A program made the translations under genes and the position numbers. A DNA stretch of 64,000 bases from an uncultured Clostridium sp. (GTDB lineage: Bacteria; Bacillota_I; Bacilli_A; RF39; UBA660): the NCBI GenBank assembly GCA_905193755.1, contig CAJJPX010000002.1, forward strand, positions 1-64,000, in the 5' to 3' direction. Of this stretch, positions 15,134 to 22,792 are shown piece after piece (within the stretch, counting starts at the first letter, position 1; each line of letters opens with the position of its first letter). The notes below the pieces were generated by a model. That model was not told where the DNA came from. It searched no databases and saw only the letters and a list, made by a program, of their open reading frames with translations.

Positions 15134-16300
15134 AATATCTTCTAAATTATAAGTACTAACATTACCTAGAATATTTATTCTAACTATCTTATCTTCATCT
15201 TCTAAAACATATCTTTCTTTCTCATATGAATATTTATATTCACCAGCAAGTGCATATCCTGCATAACCATTATATTGATCAGTATAATTATTTACACCAA
15301 GTTTCTTATAATCATATTTATATCTAAAATACTTATCAGTTTGATTATATTTTATTTTTGTTTTATCTAAATCTTTGATAAAGAACTTAGTGAATTTTAC
15401 TAAATAATTTAGTAGTTCTTCTTTAGTAGTTAATTCTTCTTTAATATCTATTTTTGGATCTTCTAATTCAGCATAAATTGATATTTCATCAATACCTGGA
15501 ATATGACTAAAATTATTATCTTTGTAATTACCTATAGATTTATTATTAAAGTCTATAGATGTATTAAATTCCTTAGATATAGATACATTCAGTTTTTTAA
15601 CTTCACATCCTATTAAATAATTATCTAAATCAGCAATATTTTCTTTTTCTTTATAATAAACATTTAAAAATTGATCTTTGTATATCTTATTTTCATCTTT
15701 TAGCATAGTAACTATAAAACTATCATTAAGATAATCAGAACTAATTTCAAATTCATATCCATTATTTACTGGAAACATTGAATAAAATCCTGTGACATCA
15801 TTTTCACTCATATTAAGTACTTTAAAATTACCATTACCATATCTTTCATTTAATAATAATACAATTTTTTCTTTTGCTTTAATTGCTAAATCATTATCTT
15901 TTCTTTCTGAAATTTTATAAGGTAAAAGTTTAATAAACATTGAAATAACAAAACACATTATAATAACAACTGCATTAATTATTAACTTTTTCTTAACAAT
16001 TTTTTTATCATTCTTATCATCTTTTTTCTTTTTAACAGATATTATAATTGAACTAGCAACAAGTAAAATAATAGATAAAGCAAAAAATACTATACAAACT
16101 ATAAAATAATATAATAGCCACCAACCAATTAAAGAGATGTTTGAATACATAACACATAAATATATAGCATCGAATATTATTGAAATAATTAATGTTGATA
16201 ATAAGAGAAAATTGTTACTAGAAGTATTATCTTTAATATTTCTAACTAACAAATAAATCTCATAAATAAGTAATAAAATACAAATGATAAGTAAACTCAT
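15119..16300 (-). CDS. Membrane protein with large extracytoplasmic domain
   Basis: 393 residues. Five hydrophobic segments lie in the first 135 residues, followed by a 250-residue hydrophilic domain rich in Tyr, Asp and Lys. AGGTGATT precedes the ATG. It is on the same strand as the DUF3592-like gene and probably part of the same accessory block. No known domain recognised, no catalytic motif seen. Confidence 0.6.
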   Translation of the reverse strand: MSLLIICILLLIYEIYLLVRNIKDNTSSNNFLLLSTLIISIIFDAIYLCVMYSNISLIGWWLLYYFIVCIVFFALSIILLVASSIIISVKKKKDDKNDKKIVKKKLIINAVVIIMCFVISMFIKLLPYKISERKDNDLAIKAKEKIVLLLNERYGNGNFKVLNMSENDVTGFYSMFPVNNGYEFEISSDYLNDSFIVTMLKDENKIYKDQFLNVYYKEKENIADLDNYLIGCEVKKLNVSISKEFNTSIDFNNKSIGNYKDNNFSHIPGIDEISIYAELEDPKIDIKEELTTKEELLNYLVKFTKFFIKDLDKTKIKYNQTDKYFRYKYDYKKLGVNNYTDQYNGYAGYALAGEYKYSYEKERYVLEDEDKIVRINILGNVSTYNLEDILKDN

Positions 16301-16373
16301 ATAATCACCTACATTAATTTTATCATTAATTAATTATTTAGACTATACTTAAAAACTATGAATGTAAACTTAA

Positions 16374-16408
16374 AAAAAGATAGTGATTTTATATTTTTAA
16401 ACCACTAT
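16374..16408 (-). terminator. Terminator of the thrS-metallopeptidase unit
   Basis: AGATAGTG/CACTATCT stem followed by seven T on the minus strand. Confidence 0.7.
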
Positions 16409-17435
16409 CTCCTTGATTAATTTCAAGAGACTCACTTTGAAGTGTCTCATAATTATTTAATGTATGTTCATTTAAAGTAGTAGGTAAGGGCTGTTCTATT
16501 GAAGCACCTATATCATTTTCTTTTGAACCATGACAAGAAAAAATTTTATTTAATCTTTCTACATATTTATTTTTCATTTTATCATTACTTTCAAAGAGTA
16601 AATTAATTCTTTGTATCAAATCACTAAAGATTACATCAGCATTATCAAGTTTCTCATAATGTTTTATAATATCTTTTAATTTTTTATCATCACTAGATAT
16701 TCCAGAACTTACACATATATCTTTAATAAATGAAGAAATATCTTTTTTGAATTTAACTTCATCAGCATACTCTTGATACATATCTTTCCCAATTTTAGAA
16801 GCATCTATTAATTCATCTTGACTATAAGTAAATACCATTCTATCAATTTGTTCTTGTGTAAAATCATCTTGATATGAATTGAGTAGTCTTACTACAAATT
16901 CAACATTTTTACCATAATTAGACTTCGGATTTCCAAGACTATTTCTTTTAGAAAATTCTTCGGCATAATATTGAACTAATCCTTCAGTAATAAAGTGTCC
17001 AAATTCTATTTTTATTGTATCAAGTTCACTAGTTATATCAGGTCTAATAAAATAATGAAATATTTCGTGTACAACAATATTATCTATGCAAGATTTAACA
17101 ACTTTATCTTCTGTTTTATAATCTTTAAATGCTTTAGTATAAGGATATATATGTATTTTATTATCACCCTTAGTTCTTCCTCCATGAGCAGATGGAATAT
17201 AATTGGTACTATAATTTTCAGGTTCATTAATTCCTTCTTGTTTACTAAAAAATTCTATATCTTTCATAGAAGGCTTTTCAACTATTATAAAATTAGTGCT
17301 TAATAATTTTTCTATCATATGTAATTGTTCTTGAGTTAATGATTTACTATATTGACTTCTTATAGAACTTAAAATTTTAATTCCATATTCATTAATTGAT
17401 TGTTGTACTTTTTCATAATCAATATTCATATTCAT
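16389..17435 (-). CDS. Putative zinc metallopeptidase (HExxH)
   Basis: 348 residues, no signal peptide. VVHEIFHYF near residue 130 is an HExxH zinc site, and a downstream Glu in FITEGLVQYYAEE would complete a gluzincin-type HExxH...E centre. The C-terminal 60 residues look disordered. Starts at 17435 or 17429 are both possible behind GAGGAG. It lies 42 bp after thrS on the same strand without a terminator between them, so it is probably co-transcribed with thrS. Substrate unknown. Confidence 0.65.
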   Translation of the reverse strand: MNMNIDYEKVQQSINEYGIKILSSIRSQYSKSLTQEQLHMIEKLLSTNFIIVEKPSMKDIEFFSKQEGINEPENYSTNYIPSAHGGRTKGDNKIHIYPYTKAFKDYKTEDKVVKSCIDNIVVHEIFHYFIRPDITSELDTIKIEFGHFITEGLVQYYAEEFSKRNSLGNPKSNYGKNVEFVVRLLNSYQDDFTQEQIDRMVFTYSQDELIDASKIGKDMYQEYADEVKFKKDISSFIKDICVSSGISSDDKKLKDIIKHYEKLDNADVIFSDLIQRINLLFESNDKMKNKYVERLNKIFSCHGSKENDIGASIEQPLPTTLNEHTLNNYETLQSESLEINQGDSGLKI

Positions 17436-17477
17436 TACTCCTCATATAATAATTCTATCATATTATACCTTTATTAA

Positions 17478-19013
17478 TTATCTTTTTTTAATTTCATCTT
17501 TAATGAATTTTATGAACTCATCAATACTTAAAGAAATAGTTTCATCACTATTATATTTTCTATAACTAATTAAGTTTTTATCTCTTTCATTATCACCAAT
17601 TATAACAGTATATGGATTTTTCATAATATTGCTTTGTCTAACTTTTTTATTCATTGATTCTTTTGAGTCATCATAACTTACTCTTATATCTTCTTCATTT
17701 AATATATCAAATATTTTCTTACAGTATTCATCATGATATTTAATATTTATTGGAACTATGTTTACTTGTACAGGACTTAACCAAACTGGAAGTACTCCTT
17801 TAAATTGTTCTAGTAATAAAACCATAAATCTTTCATAAGAGCCTAAAACTGCTCTATGAACCATTACTGGATGTTGTTTGATACCATTTTCATCAATATA
17901 ATTTAAATCAAATCTTTTAGGCATAGCAAAGTCTAATTGAACAGTTGGTATCTGTATATCTCTACCTAATGCATCTTTGAACATAAAGTCAAGTTTAGGG
18001 CCATAAAGTGCAGCTTCTCCTTCACATCTCTTAGCATTTAACCCAAGTTCACGAGAAACTTCTTCTAACATTTTTTCACATATATCCCAGTCAGAAGCGT
18101 CTCCAATATATTTTTCAGGATGACTATAATCTCTAACTGAAAGAGAAACCCATACATTATTCCATAATCCCATTCTAGAATAGAAATCATGAATTAGATT
18201 ACACATATTAATAACTTCTTGTTTTACTTGGTCAACTCTACAAAAAGAATGACCATCTTCAACAGTAATAGCATAAACTCTTGATAAACTATTTCCAACT
18301 GCACCTGGTAATTCAGCTCTATATTGCTTATCAGACTCCATATATCTAATAGGTAAATCCTTATAACTTCTTAATCTAGAAGCAAATATTTGAGTATGAT
18401 GTGGACATTGTACAGGCTTAAGTACAAATTTGTGTCCTTTAGGAGAACTAACTCTAAATAATTCATCATTAAATTTTTTAGCATGACCTGAAGTTTCAAA
18501 TAAAGAAATATCCGCAAGAGAAGGGCAACTTACTTTTTGAAAACCATATTTTTTGCATACTCTTTCAATCTCTTTTTGAAGTTCATCTTTTATAATAGTT
18601 CCTCTAGGAGTAAACAAAGGTAGTCCAGCTCCAACATAATCAGAAAAACAAAATAAATCTAAATCTTGTCCAATTTTTCTATGATCTCTTTCTTTAGCTT
18701 CTACTAAAAATTCCTTATATTTATCAATTTCATCTTCATTACTAAAACTCTTACCAACTATACGAGTAATCATTTCATTATTAGCATTTCCTTCATAATA
18801 AACACCACTTATTCTAAGTAGTTTGACAAACACATTATTATCTAATTTCTTAATTTCATCTTCTAAATATTTAAAATCATTCTCACTAATTTGACCATCA
18901 GCATTAAATTCATAATAAAATTCATTATCATCATAAGACATACTATCTTGTCTTACATTTTTATAATTTTTTTGAATTACTTCTTTCAGTAACTCTACAC
19001 ATTTCTTATTCAT
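17478..19013 (-). CDS. thrS: Threonyl-tRNA synthetase with reduced N-terminus
   Basis: Charges tRNA-Thr. The class II catalytic core is complete: motif 2 region RYMESDKQYRAELPG, zinc ligands in QCPHHTQIF, EDGHSF and MVHRAVLG, then an anticodon-binding domain (VWLSPVQVNIVPI). The 511 residues are some 130 fewer than usual. The TGS domain is absent and only the tail of the editing domain remains (LLRISGVYYEGNANNEM). The HxxxH and CRGPH editing motifs are missing, so serine-mischarge proofreading is probably lost. The gene is preceded by a T-box and two Thr-rich leader peptides. Confidence 0.95.
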   Translation of the reverse strand: MNKKCVELLKEVIQKNYKNVRQDSMSYDDNEFYYEFNADGQISENDFKYLEDEIKKLDNNVFVKLLRISGVYYEGNANNEMITRIVGKSFSNEDEIDKYKEFLVEAKERDHRKIGQDLDLFCFSDYVGAGLPLFTPRGTIIKDELQKEIERVCKKYGFQKVSCPSLADISLFETSGHAKKFNDELFRVSSPKGHKFVLKPVQCPHHTQIFASRLRSYKDLPIRYMESDKQYRAELPGAVGNSLSRVYAITVEDGHSFCRVDQVKQEVINMCNLIHDFYSRMGLWNNVWVSLSVRDYSHPEKYIGDASDWDICEKMLEEVSRELGLNAKRCEGEAALYGPKLDFMFKDALGRDIQIPTVQLDFAMPKRFDLNYIDENGIKQHPVMVHRAVLGSYERFMVLLLEQFKGVLPVWLSPVQVNIVPINIKYHDEYCKKIFDILNEEDIRVSYDDSKESMNKKVRQSNIMKNPYTVIIGDNERDKNLISYRKYNSDETISLSIDEFIKFIKDEIKKR

Positions 19014-19030
19014 ATTTTTACCTCTTTTCT

Positions 19031-19081
19031 TTATTTGCTTTTGAGGGGATAAATCGTTCTAGTTTCCGTGTCTTCCGTCAT
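19031..19081 (-). CDS. Threonine-rich leader peptide between T-box and thrS
   Basis: A 16-codon ORF (MTEDTETRTIYPLKSK) with AAAGGAGATGATGAAATG as an excellent initiation region and TAA 17 bases before the thrS ATG. Four of 16 residues are Thr, three read by ACG, a codon that should be uncommon in such AT-rich DNA. CCTC in the ORF could pair weakly with GAGG of the thrS ribosome binding site. It probably affects thrS translation; that is inference. Confidence 0.55.
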   Translation of the reverse strand: MTEDTETRTIYPLKSK

Positions 19082-19099
19082 TTCATCATCTCCTTTAAA

Positions 19100-19300
19100 C
19101 AAAAAGAGAATGATACCAAGGAGTCATATAGACGGTACCATCCTCTTATTTAACTTTATTTTTATAACCGTTATTCGGGCACATGAGTTTCCTCAGCAAC
19201 ATAATAGGTAGTAATCATTAACTTTATTTATTAGTTCGCACCATCCACTAACTCTCTTCAAAATAATATTTAATGATGTTGTCCTATATCATAGTATTTC
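19100..19300 (-). promoter_or_regulatory. T-box riboswitch for thrS
   Basis: On the minus strand, stem I opens with AGAGAG (near 19256) and a hairpin with GGATGGTGCGAACTAA. The T-box sequence is TGGTACCGT (19132-19140). Its arm AGAGGATGGTACC pairs with GGTATCATTCTCT to form a terminator with T5 (19100-19146). Thr codon ACT at 19186-19188 in GGAAACTCATG is my candidate specifier, but a second ACTACC nearby is possible. Uncharged tRNA-Thr would favour the antiterminator and thrS transcription. Confidence 0.88.
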
Positions 19301-19308
19301 TTACATAA

Positions 19309-19337
19309 ATTATAACATTAACTAAAATAAAAAGTCT
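19309..19337 (-). promoter_or_regulatory. Internal extended -10 promoter for the T-box transcript
   Basis: TG-T-TATAAT (TATAAT at 19314-19309) with only a weak -35 (AGACTT) inside the upstream terminator. It would give a T-box transcript independent of the upstream attenuator. Confidence 0.55.
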
Positions 19338-19357
19338 ATTACTTGATTGTAATAGAC
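19325..19357 (-). terminator. Attenuator terminator (segments 3:4)
   Basis: GTCTATTAC (19357-19349), loop AATCAA, GTAATAGAC (19342-19334), then TTTTT. Part of the 5' arm, the loop and part of the 3' arm are complementary to codons 20-24 of the leader peptide, which would form an antiterminator. Confidence 0.85.
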
Positions 19358-19383
19358 CTTGCATATACATTATTCTTTACTAG

Positions 19384-19470
19384 TTAAGCAACGTTAAAAC
19401 AATCAATAATACAAATTGACTTAGTTTTTAAAGTATTAGTTGTCGTAGTCATTTGATTGTTTAACATCAT
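19384..19470 (-). CDS. Threonine attenuator leader peptide
   Basis: A 28-residue peptide, MMLNNQMTTTTNTLKTKS followed by ICIIDCFNVA, with six Thr at positions 8-11, 13 and 16. GGGAG lies just before the ATG and a promoter 27 bases upstream. Codons 4-6 (AACAATCAA, 19461-19453) are perfectly complementary to TTGATTGTT (19406-19398), and that segment is also complementary to ACAATCAA (19350-19343) in the terminator. Ribosome stalling at the Thr codons would cover segment 1, free segment 2 to pair with 3 and block termination. This is the logic of enterobacterial thrL, here in front of a T-box-controlled thrS. Confidence 0.85.
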   Translation of the reverse strand: MMLNNQMTTTTNTLKTKSICIIDCFNVA

Positions 19471-19496
19471 AATCTCTCCCTTTCAAAAGCAGTTAT

Positions 19497-19525
19497 ATAA
19501 TATCATAAATGTTTAAAATAGTCAA
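19497..19525 (-). promoter_or_regulatory. Promoter of the threonine attenuator transcript
   Basis: TTGACT (19525-19520), 17-bp spacer, TATTAT (19502-19497) on the minus strand. Start expected near 19490, leaving about 20 nt before the leader ATG. Confidence 0.75.
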
Positions 19526-19544
19526 ATTATGTACTTTGTACAAT

Positions 19545-19573
19545 AAAAAAGTTGGTATTATTTTACCAACTTT
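19545..19573 (-). terminator. Terminator of the PrsW unit
   Basis: AAAGTTGGTA-AAATAA-TACCAACTTT followed by T tract on the minus strand. It insulates the downstream thrS control region. Confidence 0.8.
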
Positions 19574-19578
19574 AAACA

Positions 19579-20757
19579 TTATTTATCTTCTTTTTTCTCT
19601 TTAGAATTCTTTTTACTTTCTAACTTCTTAGCATCATCTACTTGTTTTAAACCTAAATTAATAAAGTATATAATTACTAACCAAGCAAGTACTGTTAGTA
19701 TTATTTGAAGTAAATAATAAGGTAGGTTAATAGGCATATCCCAGATACCATGAAGTACTACTGGTATTAAACAAATAAGTAAAAATCTTTTATCATTTAA
19801 GTGTTTCTTATCAAGTTTTTCAAATCCTTTAACATACATAAGTGCAGCACCTTCAATAGCAGCCCAAGCAACGTGTCCACCTGGAGCTAAGAAACCACGA
19901 AGTTTAATAACATCAAGCATTGTACTAAGCCCACCATTAAGACCATATCGAAGTATATATCCTGCAGTTTCAAAAGCAGCAAATCCTGCACCAACAGCAG
20001 CACCAACTAATAAACCATTTAATATATAATTGCTTTTCTTACTCTTGAATAAGAAGAATGCAACTATAGCAGCTTTAGCAACTTCTTCAATAAGACCAAC
20101 CATTAATGCACCAAAGAATGTTGTAATATCAGTATTAAAGTCAAGTGAGAAGAATAGGATAGCAAGTATTAAACTAAGCCCACCACCAAGTATAAAGTAT
20201 TTCATAACTTTATAGAATGGAATATTTCTAAATATATTAATTTCATAAAAGAATATAAGTATCGTAACTGGAACAGCAAAAGCAGCAAGCATAATCATTG
20301 CAGGTAAGAAGTTAGCGTTTCCATAACTTACAAATCCAATTCTAACTGGTATATATGCAATTAAGAAAAACATTAATATTTTAAAATATACCCAAGCATT
20401 AGCTTTCCTAGGATCTATATCTTTAACATCAGGAGTAGTTTTTTCTCCTCCACAGATGAATACTTCATCAAGTTCTTCGTCTGTATGTTTATCAAAAGTA
20501 TGTTTAAATAGATCTTTAAATGTTACATAATTTTCGCTTTTAGCTCCAGTTATTTTATCTAGATTTTCATTTATAATACTCTGAGGATTCTTCTTTTGAA
20601 GAGGGTAACCACACTCAGGACAAGCACTATCACTTTGTTTTACTTCACATCCACATTCAGGACAAACCATCTTATCATTTTTAAATCCACAATGTGGACA
20701 CACTTTAGCTGTACTAGAAATTTCTTTTTTACATTCACTACATTTTATTAATGCCAT
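19579..20757 (-). CDS. PrsW-family intramembrane protease with two zinc ribbons
   Basis: 392 residues. Two CxxC...CPxCG zinc ribbons lie at residues 4-25 and 32-53, then a linker and 8-9 hydrophobic segments. PrsW motifs are present in order: LIEEVAKAA (EExxK), AAFETAGYI (ExxxY) and LHGIWD (HxxW). PrsW glutamic-type proteases cleave membrane substrates such as anti-sigma factors. The gene starts next to the stop of a zinc-ribbon membrane protein whose N-terminus is nearly the same (MALIKCxEC), so the two probably act together. Confidence 0.85.
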   Translation of the reverse strand: MALIKCSECKKEISSTAKVCPHCGFKNDKMVCPECGCEVKQSDSACPECGYPLQKKNPQSIINENLDKITGAKSENYVTFKDLFKHTFDKHTDEELDEVFICGGEKTTPDVKDIDPRKANAWVYFKILMFFLIAYIPVRIGFVSYGNANFLPAMIMLAAFAVPVTILIFFYEINIFRNIPFYKVMKYFILGGGLSLILAILFFSLDFNTDITTFFGALMVGLIEEVAKAAIVAFFLFKSKKSNYILNGLLVGAAVGAGFAAFETAGYILRYGLNGGLSTMLDVIKLRGFLAPGGHVAWAAIEGAALMYVKGFEKLDKKHLNDKRFLLICLIPVVLHGIWDMPINLPYYLLQIILTVLAWLVIIYFINLGLKQVDDAKKLESKKNSKEKKEDK

Positions 20758-20758
20758 A

Positions 20759-21469
20759 TTAATTCATCTCCTTTAATGATTTTATTATCAAAGCACCAGT
20801 ATTGTTTATTTCTGCTGTATTAGTGTTTTCTTCTTTTGTAGTTACAAGATACATACTATTACCTATCAAGAATGCATATCTATTATCAACTACGATATGA
20901 CCATTAGAAGTATATGTATACTGAATACCATAAACATACTTATCACCAATATAAGAACTAAGCATATTTATTGTGATAACTGCATCACTATATTCTTTAG
21001 CAATTTCATTAGTAAGTTCATTTAATAATTGAGCAGGGTCAGTATAGTTCTTATACTTTTCAATCATAATATATGGTATTAAAGCACCATCTTTATCTAT
21101 ATTTTTTCCTACATAGATACTACCTGACTTATCAACGTATACTTTATAGCTAGTTGGAAACTCAAAATATTTACCATTTTGATTATATTCATAATTACCA
21201 TTTTGATTTGGTTTTAACTCAGTAGTTGAACTTCCACCATTACCAGTATTAGTATTGTTAGTTTTACTACCATTAAAGAATAAGAAATAGCCAATCACAA
21301 GAACAACTAATATAATTATTAAATACTTATTATTCCATTTACCTTTCAATTCTTTTAATTTTTCATCATTAATTTCAATTTTCTTCTTAAAAGAATATCC
21401 ACAATGAGGACAACTTTCAGCTTTATCACTTACTTTCTTATCACATTCTGGACATTTAATTAATGCCAT
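20759..21469 (-). CDS. Zinc-ribbon single-pass membrane protein
   Basis: 236 residues: N-terminal ribbon (CPEC...CPHCGY), one membrane helix near 50-68 (YLIIILVVLVIGYFLFF), an Asn/Thr/Gly-rich linker and an outside domain of about 150 residues with alternating strands. ATG at 21469 follows GGAGG. Orientation should be ribbon in, domain out. Overlap of its last bases with the PrsW ribosome binding site implies co-translation. It is a plausible PrsW substrate or regulator. Confidence 0.7.
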   Translation of the reverse strand: MALIKCPECDKKVSDKAESCPHCGYSFKKKIEINDEKLKELKGKWNNKYLIIILVVLVIGYFLFFNGSKTNNTNTGNGGSSTTELKPNQNGNYEYNQNGKYFEFPTSYKVYVDKSGSIYVGKNIDKDGALIPYIMIEKYKNYTDPAQLLNELTNEIAKEYSDAVITINMLSSYIGDKYVYGIQYTYTSNGHIVVDNRYAFLIGNSMYLVTTKEENTNTAEINNTGALIIKSLKEMN

Positions 21470-21545
21470 ATGTTTCCTCCTTTTAATATAAAATAAGTAT
21501 ATCAAAATAACAACTGAATGTCATTACTACAATAAATATTATTTC

Positions 21546-21581
21546 AAAAAAAATCACATAATACTTAAGTACAAGTGATTT
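21546..21581 (-). terminator. Terminator of the 21.6 kb gene
   Basis: AAATCAC/GTGATTT stem with an eight-T tract on the minus strand. Confidence 0.7.
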
Positions 21582-21590
21582 ATTTATAAA

Positions 21591-22112
21591 TTAATCTTTC
21601 TTTTTAAATATTCTACTTAATACACCTGGTCTCTTACCTTTGTATCCTTCTGGATAATCAATGCCATTTGGTAAAGAAACTTTAATATGACCTTGTTTAA
21701 ACCATAAATAATCTCTTATTCCCTCAAGTTTAAAATCAGCAACTTCTATTTCAGCATGTACTTTTTCACATATCTTCTCAGCTTCTTCTTCAGATAAATT
21801 ATTATATCTTCTAGCAATTCTATTTCTTTCAGTACAAATTTGTTCACCTATAGTCATAATTTCATCATCAGATAAATCTTTTATACTATCATAATCAATT
21901 ATAAAGTCTAACTTACTAAAGAAGTCAACAATTTCCTTTCCCTCATATTCTTTGAATTCATATTGATTATCAGGGCCACATATAAACCATTCTCCATATA
22001 TTTGGTTAAGTACTCCTTCAGGGCAAGATATTCCAAGACCTGCTACCATTTGTAATAAACGTGATACATCAATATTTTGAACATATACTTTATTTCCTTC
22101 TATTACCTTCAT
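21591..22112 (-). CDS. Conserved-looking soluble protein of unknown function
   Basis: 173 residues. ATG at 22112 is preferred because GGAGGG precedes it and TATAAT (22133-22138) lies about 20 bases upstream; a longer frame would run through the promoter. The protein is acidic in the middle and ends in a basic tail (RIFKKKD). No transmembrane segment or known motif. It forms a same-strand pair with 22176-22733. Confidence 0.6.
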   Translation of the reverse strand: MKVIEGNKVYVQNIDVSRLLQMVAGLGISCPEGVLNQIYGEWFICGPDNQYEFKEYEGKEIVDFFSKLDFIIDYDSIKDLSDDEIMTIGEQICTERNRIARRYNNLSEEEAEKICEKVHAEIEVADFKLEGIRDYLWFKQGHIKVSLPNGIDYPEGYKGKRPGVLSRIFKKKD

Positions 22113-22175
22113 ATAACCCTCCGTGCAAGTATTATAACACAACTCCAAAATAAAGGAAATAAACTCATTATTCCC

Positions 22176-22733
22176 TTAGTTATCTTTTTTAAAATCATTT
22201 AACATTTTATCAATAAGTTTAACTGTTTCATTACAGTTTTTTCTCTCTTCTTTACCATTGATAAAACTATTCCAGTTTTCTAATACTTCATCTATATTAT
22301 TTTTATTAACTTTATCTTTAAATATAGCAAGTGCAGTCTTTCTATAATCCATTACTGCGACAGCTCCCATAGCATTATAATATGCTTCTTCTGGTATAGT
22401 AGATATTTGATAGAAATGAAGTGCCATATCATCATCTATTTTCCTTGGGTTAGAGATTATTACTTTATTAGCTCTAAATACTCCATGAGGGGTAGCAGAC
22501 TCTACTATATCAATAACTTCTGCATCTTCTGGTAATTCAACATCATAAAGTGTATCACCTCTATGTAACCATCTTAAAATTTTTTCAGGAACAGAAAAGT
22601 TTATACCACCAAATTCTTTTCCACTCTTAGCATTTGGATTCCATGTTCTAGCTTCAGTAACTTCACCTAACTTATAATGAAAATTACTATTAGCTCCAGC
22701 TGTAAGTCCAAACATTACTTTAATATATTTCAT
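22176..22733 (-). CDS. Soluble protein of unknown function
   Basis: 185 residues with a beta-rich first half (YKLGEVTEARTWNPN, GINFSVPEKILRWLHRGD, YDVELPEDAEVIDI) and a helical C-terminus. The first half resembles small domains found in phage-associated proteins, but I cannot name a family with confidence. AGGTGATT precedes the ATG. No membrane segment. Confidence 0.6.
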   Translation of the reverse strand: MKYIKVMFGLTAGANSNFHYKLGEVTEARTWNPNAKSGKEFGGINFSVPEKILRWLHRGDTLYDVELPEDAEVIDIVESATPHGVFRANKVIISNPRKIDDDMALHFYQISTIPEEAYYNAMGAVAVMDYRKTALAIFKDKVNKNNIDEVLENWNSFINGKEERKNCNETVKLIDKMLNDFKKDN

Positions 22734-22770
22734 ATAATCACCTAATATAATTTTAACATTTAAAATAAAT

Positions 22771-22792
22771 AAAAAGCACTAGTTTTTAGTGC
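22771..22792 (-). terminator. Terminator of the repeat-protein gene
   Basis: GCACTA-AAAAC-TAGTGC plus five T on the minus strand; the stop codon is in the stem. Confidence 0.75.
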
